Positions 8,551 to 17,252 of a stretch of DNA of 64,000 nucleotides are shown here, piece after piece. The position numbers were made by a program, and so were the translations under genes. Each line of letters opens with the position of its first letter. The first letter of the stretch is position 1. Below the pieces are notes generated by a model that saw only the letters and a program-made list of their open reading frames with translations, was not told the DNA's origin and did no database searches. Source of the stretch: Streptomyces sp. RPT161 (GTDB lineage: Bacteria; Actinomycetota; Actinomycetes; Streptomycetales; Streptomycetaceae); NCBI RefSeq assembly GCF_027533845.1, contig NZ_JAPZVN010000001.1:186001-250000 (forward strand), read 5' to 3'.

Positions 8551-9897
8551 TTACTCCCCTTCCACACGCATGATGCTCGCGACGCCCCGTACGGTGTCGA
8601 GTTTCCGCAGGGCCTCGACGGTCGCCGACAGGGCGGCGTCGGGCGCGCGGTGGGTGACGACGACGAGCGACGCCTCGCCGCCCGCCCCTCGCCCGCCGCC
8701 CTCGAACGAGGCGCCTTCGGCGCCGCTGTGACGTTCCTTGGCCTGCTGGCGGACCGTGTCGATGGACACGTCGTGCTCCGCGAAGACCGTGGCGACCTGG
8801 GCGAGTACGCCGGGTTTGTCGGCCACGTCCAGGCTGATGTGGTAGCGCGTGACCACCTCGCCCATCGGGCTCACCGGCAGCTGGGTGTACGCGGACTCGC
8901 CCACGCCGGTGGTGGTCGCCAGCTTGTTGCGGCAGGCCGCCACCAGGTCGCCGAGGACCGCGGAGGCGGTCGGCGCGCCGCCCGCGCCGGGCCCGTAGAA
9001 CATCAACTGCCCGGCCGCGTCGGCCTCCACGAAGACCGCGTTGTACGCCTCGCGGACGCTGGCCAGCGGGTGGCTGAGCGGGATCATCGCCGGGTGGACG
9101 CGCGCGGTCACCGACCTGCCGTCCGCGCTGCGCTCGCAGATCGCCAGCAGCTTGACCGTGCAGCCCATCCGCTTGGCCGAGGCGATGTCGGCGGCGGTGA
9201 CCTCGGTGAGGCCCTCGCGGTGCACGTCGTCGATGGTGACGCGGGTGTGGAAGGCGATCCCGGCCAGGATCGCGGCCTTGGCGGCGGCGTCGAACCCCTC
9301 GACGTCGGCGGTCGGGTCGGCCTCCGCGTAACCCAGCGCGGTGGCCTCGTCCAGCGCCTCGGAGTACCCGGCGCCGGTGCTGTCCATCCGGTCGAGGATG
9401 AAGTTGGTGGTGCCGTTGACGATGCCCAGCACCCGGTTGACCTTGTCACCGGCGAGCGACTCGCGCAGCGGCCGGATCAGCGGGATGGCACCGGCCACCG
9501 CGGCCTCGTAGTACAGGTCCACGCCGTGCTCCACGGCGGCGGCGTGCAGCGTGGCGCCGTCGGCGGCGAGCAGCGCCTTGTTGGCGGAGACCACGCTGGC
9601 TCCGTGCTCGAACGCCGTGGTGATCAGGGTGCGCACCGGCTCGATGCCGCCGATGACCTCCACCACCACGTCGATGTCGCCGCGTTTGACCAGGGCGGTG
9701 GCGTCGGTGGTGATCAGCTCGGCGGGTACGCCCTTGCGCACCCGGTCCGGTCGGCGCACCGCGATCCCGGCCAGCTCCACCGGGGCGCCGATCCGGGCCG
9801 TGAGGTCGTCCGCGTGCGTCGTCATGATGCGCGCCACCTCTGAGCCGACCACTCCACAGCCCAGCAGCGCCACCTTCAGCGGACGCGTACGCATCAT
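8551..9897 (-). CDS. hom: Homoserine dehydrogenase
   Basis: NAD(P)-dependent reduction of aspartate semialdehyde to homoserine, the branch point to threonine and methionine. The 448-residue protein has a Rossmann motif (VALLGCGVVGSEVARIM), the catalytic domain (NGTTNFILDRMDSTG, YAEADPTADVEGFDAAAK) and a C-terminal ACT domain (ISLDVADKPGVLAQVATVF) for feedback control. The ACT domain contains an unusual insertion of about 15 residues rich in Gly, Glu and Ser. ATG-ATG at the start follows GAGG, so either methionine may be used. lysA lies upstream and thrC downstream. Confidence 0.96.
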   Translation of the reverse strand: MMRTRPLKVALLGCGVVGSEVARIMTTHADDLTARIGAPVELAGIAVRRPDRVRKGVPAELITTDATALVKRGDIDVVVEVIGGIEPVRTLITTAFEHGASVVSANKALLAADGATLHAAAVEHGVDLYYEAAVAGAIPLIRPLRESLAGDKVNRVLGIVNGTTNFILDRMDSTGAGYSEALDEATALGYAEADPTADVEGFDAAAKAAILAGIAFHTRVTIDDVHREGLTEVTAADIASAKRMGCTVKLLAICERSADGRSVTARVHPAMIPLSHPLASVREAYNAVFVEADAAGQLMFYGPGAGGAPTASAVLGDLVAACRNKLATTTGVGESAYTQLPVSPMGEVVTRYHISLDVADKPGVLAQVATVFAEHDVSIDTVRQQAKERHSGAEGASFEGGGRGAGGEASLVVVTHRAPDAALSATVEALRKLDTVRGVASIMRVEGE

Positions 9898-10021
9898 CCG
9901 ACCTCGTCTCTCAGCAATTCCTTGAACAACTTTTTGAGTTTAAGCTGCAACCAGTCCTGTCAGTCTCGCCGACCGGACGGAGGATTCCCTCCCCCGTCCA
10001 GCATCCGAGACCAGGATCTTG

Positions 10022-11413
10022 CTAGCCGATATCGAGCCGCAGAAGATCCTCCTCCGTCTCCCGCCGCACGATCACCCGCGCCTGCCCGTCCTTGACCACC
10101 ACCACCGGGGGGCGCAGCGCGTGGTTGTAGTTGCTGGCCATGGAACGGCAGTACGCGCCCGTGGCGGGCACCGCCAGCAGATCGCCCGGCGCCAGGTCCG
10201 AGGGCAGGAACGCGTCCCGCACCACGATGTCACCGGACTCACAGTGCTTTCCGACCACCCGGGTGAGCATCGGCGCCGCGTCGGAGGAACGGGAGACCAA
10301 CGCCACGCTGTACTCGGCGTCGTAGAGCGCGGTGCGGATGTTGTCCGACATACCGCCGTCAACGCTGACGTAGGTACGCAGACCCTCCAGCGGCTTGATG
10401 GTGCCGACCTCGTACAGCGTGAACGCCGTCGGGCCGACGATCGCCCGGCCGGGCTCAACCGACAGCCGCGGCACGGAAAGCCCGGCCGCCGCGCACTCCC
10501 GGGTGACGATCTCGGCCAGCGCCTTGGCGATCTCGTGCGGCTCGCGCGGGTCGTCCTCCGAGGTGTAGGCGATGCCCAGACCGCCGCCGAGGTCGATCTC
10601 CGGCAGCTCCACACCGTGCTCGTCCCGCACCTGCTTCAGCAGCCCGACCACGCGGTGCGCGGCCACCTCGAACCCCGAGGTGTCGAAGATCTGCGATCCG
10701 ATGTGCGAGTGGATGCCGATGAGTTCGAGGCTGTCCAGCATCAGCGTCCGGCGCACCGCCTCGGCGGCCTGGCCGTCGGCCAGCGCCACGCCGAACTTCT
10801 GGTCCTCGTGGGCGGTGGCGATGAACTCGTGGGTGTGCGCCTCGACGCCGACGGTCACCCGGATCTGCACCCGCTGCCGCTTGCCGAGCCGCTCGGCGAT
10901 CCCGGCGACCCGGACGATCTCCTGGAACGAGTCGAGCACTATCCGCCCGACGCCCGCCTCGACCGCCCGCTCGATCTCCCGGACGCTCTTGTTGTTGCCG
11001 TGCAGCGCGATCCGCTCGGCGGGCATACCGGCCGACAGCGCGGTGGCCAACTCCCCCTCGGAGCAGACGTCGAGGTTGAGCCCCTCCTCGTGCAGCCAGC
11101 GCACCACCGCACGGGAGAGGAAGGCCTTGCCCGCGTAGAAGACGTCGGCGTCCGGGCCGAACGCCTCCCGCCAGGCGCGGCAGCGGCCCCGGAAGTCGTC
11201 CTCGTCGAGAACGTACGCCGGAGTGCCGAACTCCGCGGCCAGCGACCGGACATCGATCCCGCCCACCTCGGCCGCGCCGTCGGCGTTGCGGGTGACGGTA
11301 CGGGACCAGACCTTCGGGTCGAGCGCGTTGAGGTCGGTGGGCGGCGCGGTGTAGTGGCCCTCGGGCAGAACGTCGGCGTAGCGGGGCCCAGCGGGGTGTG
11401 CGGAACGGGACAT
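10022..11413 (-). CDS. lysA: Diaminopimelate decarboxylase
   Basis: PLP enzyme that decarboxylates meso-diaminopimelate to lysine, the final lysine step. It is a fold-type III (alanine-racemase-like) protein of 463 residues. The PLP lysine is in [18 protein letters not shown]. Other conserved stretches are [35 protein letters not shown] and the catalytic-cysteine region [10 protein letters not shown]. The gene lies 16 bases after nrtL and about 120 bases before hom, so lysine and threonine genes are grouped. Confidence 0.96.
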   Translation of the reverse strand: MSRSAHPAGPRYADVLPEGHYTAPPTDLNALDPKVWSRTVTRNADGAAEVGGIDVRSLAAEFGTPAYVLDEDDFRGRCRAWREAFGPDADVFYAGKAFLSRAVVRWLHEEGLNLDVCSEGELATALSAGMPAERIALHGNNKSVREIERAVEAGVGRIVLDSFQEIVRVAGIAERLGKRQRVQIRVTVGVEAHTHEFIATAHEDQKFGVALADGQAAEAVRRTLMLDSLELIGIHSHIGSQIFDTSGFEVAAHRVVGLLKQVRDEHGVELPEIDLGGGLGIAYTSEDDPREPHEIAKALAEIVTRECAAAGLSVPRLSVEPGRAIVGPTAFTLYEVGTIKPLEGLRTYVSVDGGMSDNIRTALYDAEYSVALVSRSSDAAPMLTRVVGKHCESGDIVVRDAFLPSDLAPGDLLAVPATGAYCRSMASNYNHALRPPVVVVKDGQARVIVRRETEEDLLRLDIG

Positions 11414-11429
11414 GGTGCTCTGAAACTCC

Positions 11430-12446
11430 TCAGAGGTGTTCGGGCGCGGAGACGCCGAGCAGGGTCAGGCCGCCCGCGAGCACCGTCCCGGCCGCTTCGG
11501 CGAGCGACAGCCGGGCCCGGTGGGCGGCCGAGGGTTTCTCGTCACCGCGGGGCAGATGCGGACACATGTCATGGCAGGCGAAGAAGGCGTCGGCCGTCTG
11601 CTCCAGGTGCCGGGCGACCCGGTCCGGGGAGCGGTGCCGGGCGGCGGCCTCCACGATGCGCGGGAAGTCGGCGATCACACCGAGCAGCCGGTGCTCCGCC
11701 GGATGCCCGTAGCGGCCGTCGGGATCCGGCGCGATGCCCAGGTCCCGGGCGTTGCGCAGCAGGGCACGGGTACGGGCATGGGCGTACTGGACGCGGAAGA
11801 GGGGGTTCGACTCCCGCTGGGCCAGGAGCTCGGCGGGGTCCAGCCGGGGGAGGTCGCCGGGGGGCGGGCGCAGCAGGGCCCAGCGGGTGGCGTCGGGAGT
11901 CAGGGCCGAGAGGCGTTCGGCGCGGGCGCCCGGGTCGGCGGTGGGGTACTCATGCCCCGAGCGTGCTGGCCGTACCCGTACCGCCTCCGGTGGCCCCTCC
12001 TGCGCCCCGCACGCCCGCAGCAGCCGGTTGCCCGCCTCGGCTACGGCTGCGGCACGCGGTTCGCCGTCGTGTGTGAGGGTGACGCGGGTACCGGCCAACG
12101 AGCTGTTGCGGCCGTAGGCCGCGCCCCGCGCCAGCACCTCCCGTACCAGTCCGGCGTGCGCGGCGGCTTCGAGCGTGATGTTCAGGAACCCCGGATCGGC
12201 GATCTCCACCCGGGCGATCCCGGGGCAGCGGGCGAGCCGCCCGGCCAGGATCTCCGCGACCTGCCGCGGCTGCCGCCCCGCCGCCCTGGCGAGCCGCAGC
12301 GCAACGTTGGTCGCGTAGTCCCCCTGCCGCGGTCCGCGCGGGCGCTCCACGACGACCCGCTCGGGCACGGCCACCCGCAGCTCATCAGCCTCCACGGCAT
12401 GGCGGACCGTACTCAGCACGGTCCGGGAGAGCTCGGCGGGGGTCAC
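11430..12446 (-). CDS. nrtL: ArgS-related anticodon-binding protein lacking the catalytic core
   Basis: The 338-residue protein resembles the two ends of arginyl-tRNA synthetase. The N-terminal additional domain contains [28 protein letters not shown]. The C-terminal DALR-type anticodon domain begins with the ArgS hallmark [20 protein letters not shown]. The HIGH and KMSKS signatures and most of the nucleotide-binding fold are absent, so it cannot charge tRNA by itself. Known relatives in Streptomyces are called NrtL and their function is unknown. The GTG at 12444-12446 is chosen because similarity begins with [17 protein letters not shown]. It lies upstream of lysA, and a tRNA-Arg gene is about 700 bases away on the other strand. 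Confidence 0.85.
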   Translation of the reverse strand: MTPAELSRTVLSTVRHAVEADELRVAVPERVVVERPRGPRQGDYATNVALRLARAAGRQPRQVAEILAGRLARCPGIARVEIADPGFLNITLEAAAHAGLVREVLARGAAYGRNSSLAGTRVTLTHDGEPRAAAVAEAGNRLLRACGAQEGPPEAVRVRPARSGHEYPTADPGARAERLSALTPDATRWALLRPPPGDLPRLDPAELLAQRESNPLFRVQYAHARTRALLRNARDLGIAPDPDGRYGHPAEHRLLGVIADFPRIVEAAARHRSPDRVARHLEQTADAFFACHDMCPHLPRGDEKPSAAHRARLSLAEAAGTVLAGGLTLLGVSAPEHL

Positions 12447-12509
12447 AAGGAAAGCGTAGGCGAGAAGGGGGGTGGTCCCGCGAATGGGTTTCACGTACTG
12501 GGCAGTCGC

Positions 12510-12944
12510 CTACGAGCACCGGGGGCTCGACGCCGGAAGCCCCTCCGACTCCTCGGCATCGGCCGCGGGACCGGCGTGCATCAGTCGCCGTACCATCCGC
12601 ACCAGCTCCGCGGGCTCGAACGGCTTGGCGAGGAAAGCATCCACCGCGGCCCGCTCCCCGTCCTCGACCTCCGGCCGACTGCACGCGCTGACGATCGCGA
12701 TCCGCAGATGCCGGGTGCGCGGATCGGCCCGCAACCGGGCGGCGGCCCGCAGCCCGTCCATCCGCGGCATGACGACGTCCAGGGTGACCACGTCGGGCCG
12801 CACCTGGTGCACGATGTCCAGGCACTCCGCACCATCAGCCGCGGTCACGACCTCGAAACCCTCCAGTTCGAGGTTGACCCTGATCAGCTGTCGGATGACC
12901 TTGTTGTCGTCGACGACAAGAACCCGCCCGGACGCGCCCTGCAC
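12510..12944 (-). CDS. Stand-alone response regulator receiver protein
   Basis: A 144-residue protein with only a receiver domain and no output domain. The acidic pocket is D12-D13, the phospho-acceptor is D56 (VVTLDVVMPRMDG), the switch Ser is S86 and the conserved Lys is K107 (FLAKPFEP). The last 20 residues are a Ser/Glu-rich tail. Such proteins act by protein-protein contact or relay phosphate. No partner kinase is adjacent. It is the first gene of the minus-strand nrtL-lysA run. Confidence 0.88.
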   Translation of the reverse strand: MQGASGRVLVVDDNKVIRQLIRVNLELEGFEVVTAADGAECLDIVHQVRPDVVTLDVVMPRMDGLRAAARLRADPRTRHLRIAIVSACSRPEVEDGERAAVDAFLAKPFEPAELVRMVRRLMHAGPAADAEESEGLPASSPRCS

Positions 12945-13095
12945 ACCTGAAGCCTAGGCGCGCACCACCGGTTGCGTCCGCGTTTTACCCACTTCTTCCC
13001 CGTGCGAGGGAGCTTTCCGCAACGCACGGACGCACCCCCGAACCATGCGGTACCCCCCACAAAAACCCTGTACACACCCACCCTCCAGAAGCTGG

Positions 13096-13101
13096 TAGGG
13101 T
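13096..13101 (+). promoter_or_regulatory. Candidate -10 element of the tRNA-Arg promoter
   Basis: TAGGGT fits the TAnnnT pattern and lies 30 bases before the mature tRNA 5' end. No strong -35 hexamer was found, so this is only a candidate. Confidence 0.35.
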
Positions 13102-13130
13102 TCTACCCGTCGCCGCCACAAGGCCGACAA

Positions 13131-13202
13131 GCCCCCGTAGCTCAGGGGATAGAGCAACGGCCTCCGGAGCCGTGTGCGCAGGTTCGAATCCTGCCGGGGG
13201 CA
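13131..13202 (+). tRNA. tRNA-Arg (anticodon CCG)
   Basis: The cloverleaf can be folded by eye. The acceptor stem GCCCCCG pairs with CGGGGGC, with A as discriminator. The D stem is GCTC/GAGC. The anticodon stem ACGGC/GCCGT holds loop CTCCGGA with CCG at 13164-13166. The T stem GCAGG/CCTGC holds loop TTCGAAT. CCA is not encoded. It reads CGG codons, which are abundant in this GC-rich genome. A terminator follows 17 bases later. Confidence 0.96.
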
Positions 13203-13219
13203 CCTTGATTCAGGTGCCG

Positions 13220-13261
13220 AAAGACCCCGCGCCCAGCGAGAACGCTGGTGGCGGGGTCTTT
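13220..13261 (+). terminator. Intrinsic terminator after tRNA-Arg
   Basis: AAAGACCCCGC pairs with GCGGGGTCTTT and encloses an inner CCAGC/GCTGG stem. The 3' arm ends in TCTTT. It lies 17 bases after the tRNA. Confidence 0.85.
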
Positions 13262-13327
13262 GTGCATGCGGTGCCATGACGGTGATCACGTACGCGGGTC
13301 AGCGTGGCGTTTCGAGGAGGGGGAAAC

Positions 13328-13741
13328 GTGGTGGCCGAGCAGCGCGTGGCATGCGGGTTGTCCCTTGTCGCCGCCGCGGGGATGTTGGCCGGGTGCGGCC
13401 ACGCGCCGGGCGCGCCTCGGGTGGCGCCGTCGGTGTACTCCACGCCGGATGGGGCCGAGCCGGTCGTTCCGCCGGTGCGGGTTGACCCGTCGGGGCGCAT
13501 GCTGCGTCTGCGGATTGCCGGTGGTGGCTGTTCGGCCGTTTCGGCCGCGGCTGAGGAGACGGCCACCGTGGTGCGGGTGACGGCTCGCCGGGTTGAGCAC
13601 GATCCGCCACCAGGTGGCGCCTGCGCCGCAGACGTGCGCATCGACAGCGTCACGGTGCGTCTCCAACGACGGCTGGGTCACAGGGCGTTGGTGGATGGGG
13701 CGACCGGGAGGACGATTCGGCCGCTTCCCGATTCGGGGTAG
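13328..13741 (+). CDS. Small predicted lipoprotein of unknown function
   Basis: A 137-residue protein with a lipoprotein signal peptide: a hydrophobic stretch GLSLVAAAGM followed by the lipobox LAGC, with acylated Cys at residue 23. The mature part contains an apolar segment, GRMLRLRIAGGGCSAV, and a pair of cysteines (in GGCSA and GACAA) that could form a disulfide. GTG-GTG at 13328-13333 follows a GAGGAGGGGG ribosome-binding site, so either codon may be used. No family was recognised. It probably sits on the outer face of the membrane. Confidence 0.72.
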   Translation: MVAEQRVACGLSLVAAAGMLAGCGHAPGAPRVAPSVYSTPDGAEPVVPPVRVDPSGRMLRLRIAGGGCSAVSAAAEETATVVRVTARRVEHDPPPGGACAADVRIDSVTVRLQRRLGHRALVDGATGRTIRPLPDSG

Positions 13742-13765
13742 GGCCGCTTCGCTATCGTCGCCCCC

Positions 13766-14368
13766 ATGCTGCTCTGGATCAACGGCCCGTTCGGGGGCGG
13801 GAAGACGCAGACCGCGTACGAGCTTCGGCGGCGGTTGGCGGGAAGTGTGGTGTGTGATCCGGAGCATGTGGGGTTCGGGCTGCACCGGATGTTGCCGAAG
13901 GGGATGCGGGGGGACTTCCAGGACCTGGTGAGTTGGCGGCATGGGGTGCGGGAGGTGCTGGACCTCGTGCTGCGGCGGCACGGCGGGACGGTCATCGCGC
14001 CGATGACGCTGGTCGAGCCGCGCTACTTCGCGGAGATCGTCGGGGAGTTGCGGGCCGCGGGGCACGATGTGCGGCACTTCGCGCTGCTCGCCGAACGGGA
14101 GACCGTGCTGCGGCGGCTCAGGGAGCGCGGATGGGGCCGCGGGGTCAAGTGGGAGAGCTTCGCCGTACGGCGGCTCGACGAGTGTCTGGAGCGGCTGGGC
14201 GGTGAGGAGTTCGCCGAGCACATCCAGACGGACGCACTGACGGTTCCGCAGGTAGCCGACCGCATCGCCGGGTCAGCCGGGCTGCCCATCGCCCCCGCCA
14301 CCGGTGGCCCGCTGCGTGGTCGGCTGCGCCGGTACGCGGTCGGCGTTCGGCACATTCGGTTCGACTGA
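13766..14368 (+). CDS. TmrB-like P-loop ATP-binding protein
   Basis: A 200-residue cytoplasmic or membrane-associated NTP-binding protein. The N-terminus LLWINGPFGGGKTQTAYEL holds the Walker A loop. Similarity to Bacillus TmrB (tunicamycin resistance) extends over the whole length as recalled: CDPEHVGFGLHRMLP, APMTLVEPRYFAEIVGEL, and the C-terminal AGLPIAPATGGPLRGRLRR and HIRF. TmrB binds tunicamycin and is thought to lower its effect. Here the drug specificity is inference, and many actinomycete homologues are simply annotated as AAA or kinase-like proteins. Its last 96 bases overlap the end of the convergent membrane-protein gene. Confidence 0.8.
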   Translation: MLLWINGPFGGGKTQTAYELRRRLAGSVVCDPEHVGFGLHRMLPKGMRGDFQDLVSWRHGVREVLDLVLRRHGGTVIAPMTLVEPRYFAEIVGELRAAGHDVRHFALLAERETVLRRLRERGWGRGVKWESFAVRRLDECLERLGGEEFAEHIQTDALTVPQVADRIAGSAGLPIAPATGGPLRGRLRRYAVGVRHIRFD

Positions 14369-14761
14369 GGCGACCGGGTGGGCCAGTTTGGACGTGTCCA
14401 CGAACAGGCCCGCGAACGCCAGCACCGCGGCCGTCAGCGCGGGCACGCTGTTGGGGTGGTTGCCGTGCACCGTGACCGCGACGCCGGTGATGACCACACC
14501 GGTCAGGCCCACGGCGGTCAGGGTGATCCACACCCAGGCCTCGAAGTCCCGCCAACGCCCCTCCCGGGGCTTGCCGTTGGGGTTGATCACCGCCCCGAAC
14601 AGTGCCGTGGCCACGATGGACAGGTCCCTGGTCAGCGTCGACAGATCGGTGTTCGCCGTCTTCCACGCGGTCACGCTGAGGAACGACATCAGCGCGAGGA
14701 ACCCCAGCGCCAGCACGATCGCCGTGACAGCGCGCTGCACGGCGTTGAGCGACGTCCTCAC
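14273..14761 (-). CDS. Small integral membrane protein, unknown function
   Basis: A 162-residue protein with four predicted membrane helices: VTAIVLALGFLALMSFLSV, LSIVATALFGAVI, WVWITLTAVGLTGVVITGVAV and VPALTAAVLAFAGLFV. The C-terminal 40 residues are polar and Gly/Pro-rich. The GTG at 14759-14761 overlaps the TGA of the upstream oxidoreductase gene (GTGA), which implies translational coupling. The polar tail lies antisense to the tmrB-like gene. No family was recognised. Confidence 0.7.
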   Translation of the reverse strand: MRTSLNAVQRAVTAIVLALGFLALMSFLSVTAWKTANTDLSTLTRDLSIVATALFGAVINPNGKPREGRWRDFEAWVWITLTAVGLTGVVITGVAVTVHGNHPNSVPALTAAVLAFAGLFVDTSKLAHPVASVEPNVPNADRVPAQPTTQRATGGGGDGQPG

Positions 14762-15726
14762 TTGCGCACCGCCTCCACCGCCTCCTCCGCGCAGCCCCAG
14801 GAGACCGTGATGCCCGCGCCCCCGTGGCCGTAGTTGTGGACGCACACCGCGCCCTTCAGGTCCGCCGACTCCTCGCGTTCCAGGCGCACTTCGTCGCGCA
14901 CCGGGCGCAGGCCGGTGCGGTGCTCCAGGACGCGGGCGGTGGCGATCCGGGGGTCGACCGCGGCGCAGCGGTCGATGATGGCCGCGGCCACCGCCGGATC
15001 AGGGGTGGTCTCCCACACGTCCTCGCGGGCGGTGCCGCCCAGCAGCAGGCCGTACGGCTGGGGGAAGAGGTAGACCGTTTCCGCGCCCTCGTCGCCCGCG
15101 CGCACGAACCACTCGGTCAGGCCCGGGTTCTCCACGATCACCAGCTGGCCCTGGACCGGGCGCACCCGGAGGTCGGGGACGAGGTCGCGGGCGGCCAGGC
15201 CGGTGCAGTTGACGATGCGCGGGCAGTGGCGGGCGGCCTCGGCGAGACTGCTGACCGTGCGCTGCTCCAGCGTGCCGCCCGCCGCGACCAGGCGCCGGCA
15301 GAGGTAGTCCAGATGCGTGGGCATGTCGACCAGCGGGAGGCTGGCGCGGAAGCCCGAGGTGTATCCGGGCGGGAGCTCGTGCGGCTCGGCCCGCCGCAGA
15401 TCGCGGACGGTGTCCGTCCAGTACGGCAGCGGAAGATCGCCTTCCAGTGCCTGGACGCCCGGCACCAGGCGGACGCCGGTCTCCTCCGGGCGCCGCGCGA
15501 GTTCGCCGAGCACCTCGAAGGTGCGGCGCGACCAGGCGGCGACGCGGTCCCGCGGCTCGATGCGGTACGGCTCCCACAGCGCCCCGGCGACCGCGGACGT
15601 GGTGCGGTCCACCGGGTCGCGGCTCCACACCCGTACCCGCGCGCCGGACTCGGCCAGCCGGATGGCCGTGGTCAGTCCGATGACCCCACCGCCGATCACG
15701 ATCACGTCACATGAGTCGGGTGACAT
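14758..15726 (-). CDS. FAD-dependent oxidoreductase, D-amino acid oxidase family
   Basis: A 322-residue flavoprotein. The dinucleotide-binding motif VIVIGGGVIGLTTAIRLAESGARV is at the N-terminus. The DAAO family pattern includes TSAVAGALWEPYR, NCTGLAARDLV, RPVQGQLVIVENP and the C-terminal signature HNYGHGGAGITVSWGCAEEAV. Such enzymes oxidise D-amino acids to 2-oxo acids with release of ammonia and hydrogen peroxide. The exact substrate cannot be deduced. The ATG at 15724-15726 is chosen because the FAD motif begins right after it. A longer open frame upstream is antisense-like read-through into the glycosidase gene. It lies 17 bases after the GH5 gene and is coupled to the membrane protein. 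Confidence 0.9.
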   Translation of the reverse strand: MSPDSCDVIVIGGGVIGLTTAIRLAESGARVRVWSRDPVDRTTSAVAGALWEPYRIEPRDRVAAWSRRTFEVLGELARRPEETGVRLVPGVQALEGDLPLPYWTDTVRDLRRAEPHELPPGYTSGFRASLPLVDMPTHLDYLCRRLVAAGGTLEQRTVSSLAEAARHCPRIVNCTGLAARDLVPDLRVRPVQGQLVIVENPGLTEWFVRAGDEGAETVYLFPQPYGLLLGGTAREDVWETTPDPAVAAAIIDRCAAVDPRIATARVLEHRTGLRPVRDEVRLEREESADLKGAVCVHNYGHGGAGITVSWGCAEEAVEAVRK

Positions 15727-15743
15727 GCCTTGGGCGCTGCCTC

Positions 15744-17252
15744 TCAGTCGGTCCGGTCTGACACGTTGACGGTGACCCGCTCCCCCGGGCGGCCGTGCAC
15801 CGGCAACACCCCTACCATTCCCGGTCGTTGGCGGGTGGGCTGGTCGATGAGTATCCCCGATCTCATGGAGACGGAGACTCGGACGCCGTTCGGGAAGGCG
15901 GTGGACGGAAGGATGATCTGCGTTTCCGCTCGGCCGATGGTGCGGCGCAGGGTCGCCGTGAGGCGGTATGTGTGGTGTGCCGGGTCGTACAACTCGGTGT
16001 CCGGGGTTCCGGACACCGCCGTCGCGTACGGCCAGAACGCCGGCTGCTTGCCGGGAGCGGGGCGGCCGTCGGCGTCGTACCCGCAGTAGCCCGCGCCGCC
16101 AGCGGCGCGGCAGTCGTACCACATGGTCCAGCCGGTCGCGAACCGCCGCATGGACGCCACCTGTCGGCTCACCAGCTGGGCGTTGCCGGGGGTGGTGGCG
16201 GACGGCGGACCCCACTCGCCGACCAGCACGGGGAGCCGGTGGGCGGCCGGGTAGCGGGTGATGGCCGCCTGGTACGCGGCGATGAAGCCGTCGCCGGGGT
16301 TCCAGTCGGCGCCGGACTCGACCGCGGTGTCGTAGTAGTGCGGGGCGTAGCCGAGGCGAGGCGGTCCGACCCGCGGGTCGGTGAAGCCGGGCAGCCGGGT
16401 CGGCACGCCCTCCCCGACCAGGACGGTCGGCTCCACGAACAGCCAGGCGCGCTGGTCCACCGCGCGGACCGCGGCGATCGCCCTGCGGTACATCGCGGCG
16501 AGCCGTCCGCGCTCCAGCGCGGCGGAGGCGGCGATCTGGACCCTGGGGTCGGTGGGGTCGCCGGGGAACGGCCCGCTCGGCTCGTTGAACAGGTCGTACC
16601 CGAGCAGCGAGGGGTGGCCGCGCAGCGCCAGGGCCACCGTCCGGTACCCGGCCGACTGGGCGGCGCGCAGGTCCGGGTCGTCGTACAGGTGCCGGAAGGC
16701 GGCCTGAACGGCCGGCTGGAAGTAGTCGGCGAACCAGTCGCCGGGATCGTGGTGAAACGGCAGACCGTCGGTACGGGTGGCCCAGCGCGGCAGTCCGTCG
16801 CCGCCGAACCGGGGGCCGTACACGTCCTGGTGCCAGTCGACCAGTACCAGTAGGTGGTAGCGGTCGGCCCAGCTCAGGACGTGGTCGAGGTAGTGCAGGT
16901 ACGCGGTGTCGTAACGGCCCCTGCGGGGTTCCACGCGGCTCCACTGGATGTCCAGCCGCATGAGGTCGAAGCCGCTGGCGGCGAGTTGGGCCACGGCGGG
17001 CTCGGTGACGGCTTCCGTCTTGCCCAGGTTGAGGCCGTGCAGTTGCAGGGCTCGTCCCCGCGCGTCGGCCAGGTAGGTGCGGCCATGAGTGGTGACGGTC
17101 CCCGCGGGCGTCTCCAATGGGCGCGCCACGGGCGCCCCCGCTGCCCCGCCGACCGCCCCGGCGGGTGCGGCCGTCCCCAGCACACTCACCGCCGCCGCGC
17201 ATGCCACGACGATTCGACCCAGTCTCAGACGCAGCCCCAGACCCCGGCACAT
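15744..17252 (-). CDS. Secreted GH5 family glycosidase, endoglycoceramidase-like
   Basis: Exported glycoside hydrolase of about 500 residues. The N-terminus has basic residues and a hydrophobic core ending AAPAGA, a likely signal peptide. The catalytic barrel contains LHGLNLGKTEAV, LDIQWSRVEP, VLVDWHQDVYGPRFGGDGLPRWA and the acid/base motif LGYDLFNEP. The nucleophile is probably in VLVGEWGPP. The WHQD and FNEP pattern resembles endoglycosylceramidases, which cut the glycan-ceramide bond, but other GH5 activities are possible. A C-terminal beta-rich domain follows. The start is uncertain; the ATG at 17250-17252 gives a good signal peptide without a clear ribosome-binding site. The oxidoreductase and membrane-protein genes follow directly. 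Confidence 0.83.
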   Translation of the reverse strand: MCRGLGLRLRLGRIVVACAAAVSVLGTAAPAGAVGGAAGAPVARPLETPAGTVTTHGRTYLADARGRALQLHGLNLGKTEAVTEPAVAQLAASGFDLMRLDIQWSRVEPRRGRYDTAYLHYLDHVLSWADRYHLLVLVDWHQDVYGPRFGGDGLPRWATRTDGLPFHHDPGDWFADYFQPAVQAAFRHLYDDPDLRAAQSAGYRTVALALRGHPSLLGYDLFNEPSGPFPGDPTDPRVQIAASAALERGRLAAMYRRAIAAVRAVDQRAWLFVEPTVLVGEGVPTRLPGFTDPRVGPPRLGYAPHYYDTAVESGADWNPGDGFIAAYQAAITRYPAAHRLPVLVGEWGPPSATTPGNAQLVSRQVASMRRFATGWTMWYDCRAAGGAGYCGYDADGRPAPGKQPAFWPYATAVSGTPDTELYDPAHHTYRLTATLRRTIGRAETQIILPSTAFPNGVRVSVSMRSGILIDQPTRQRPGMVGVLPVHGRPGERVTVNVSDRTD

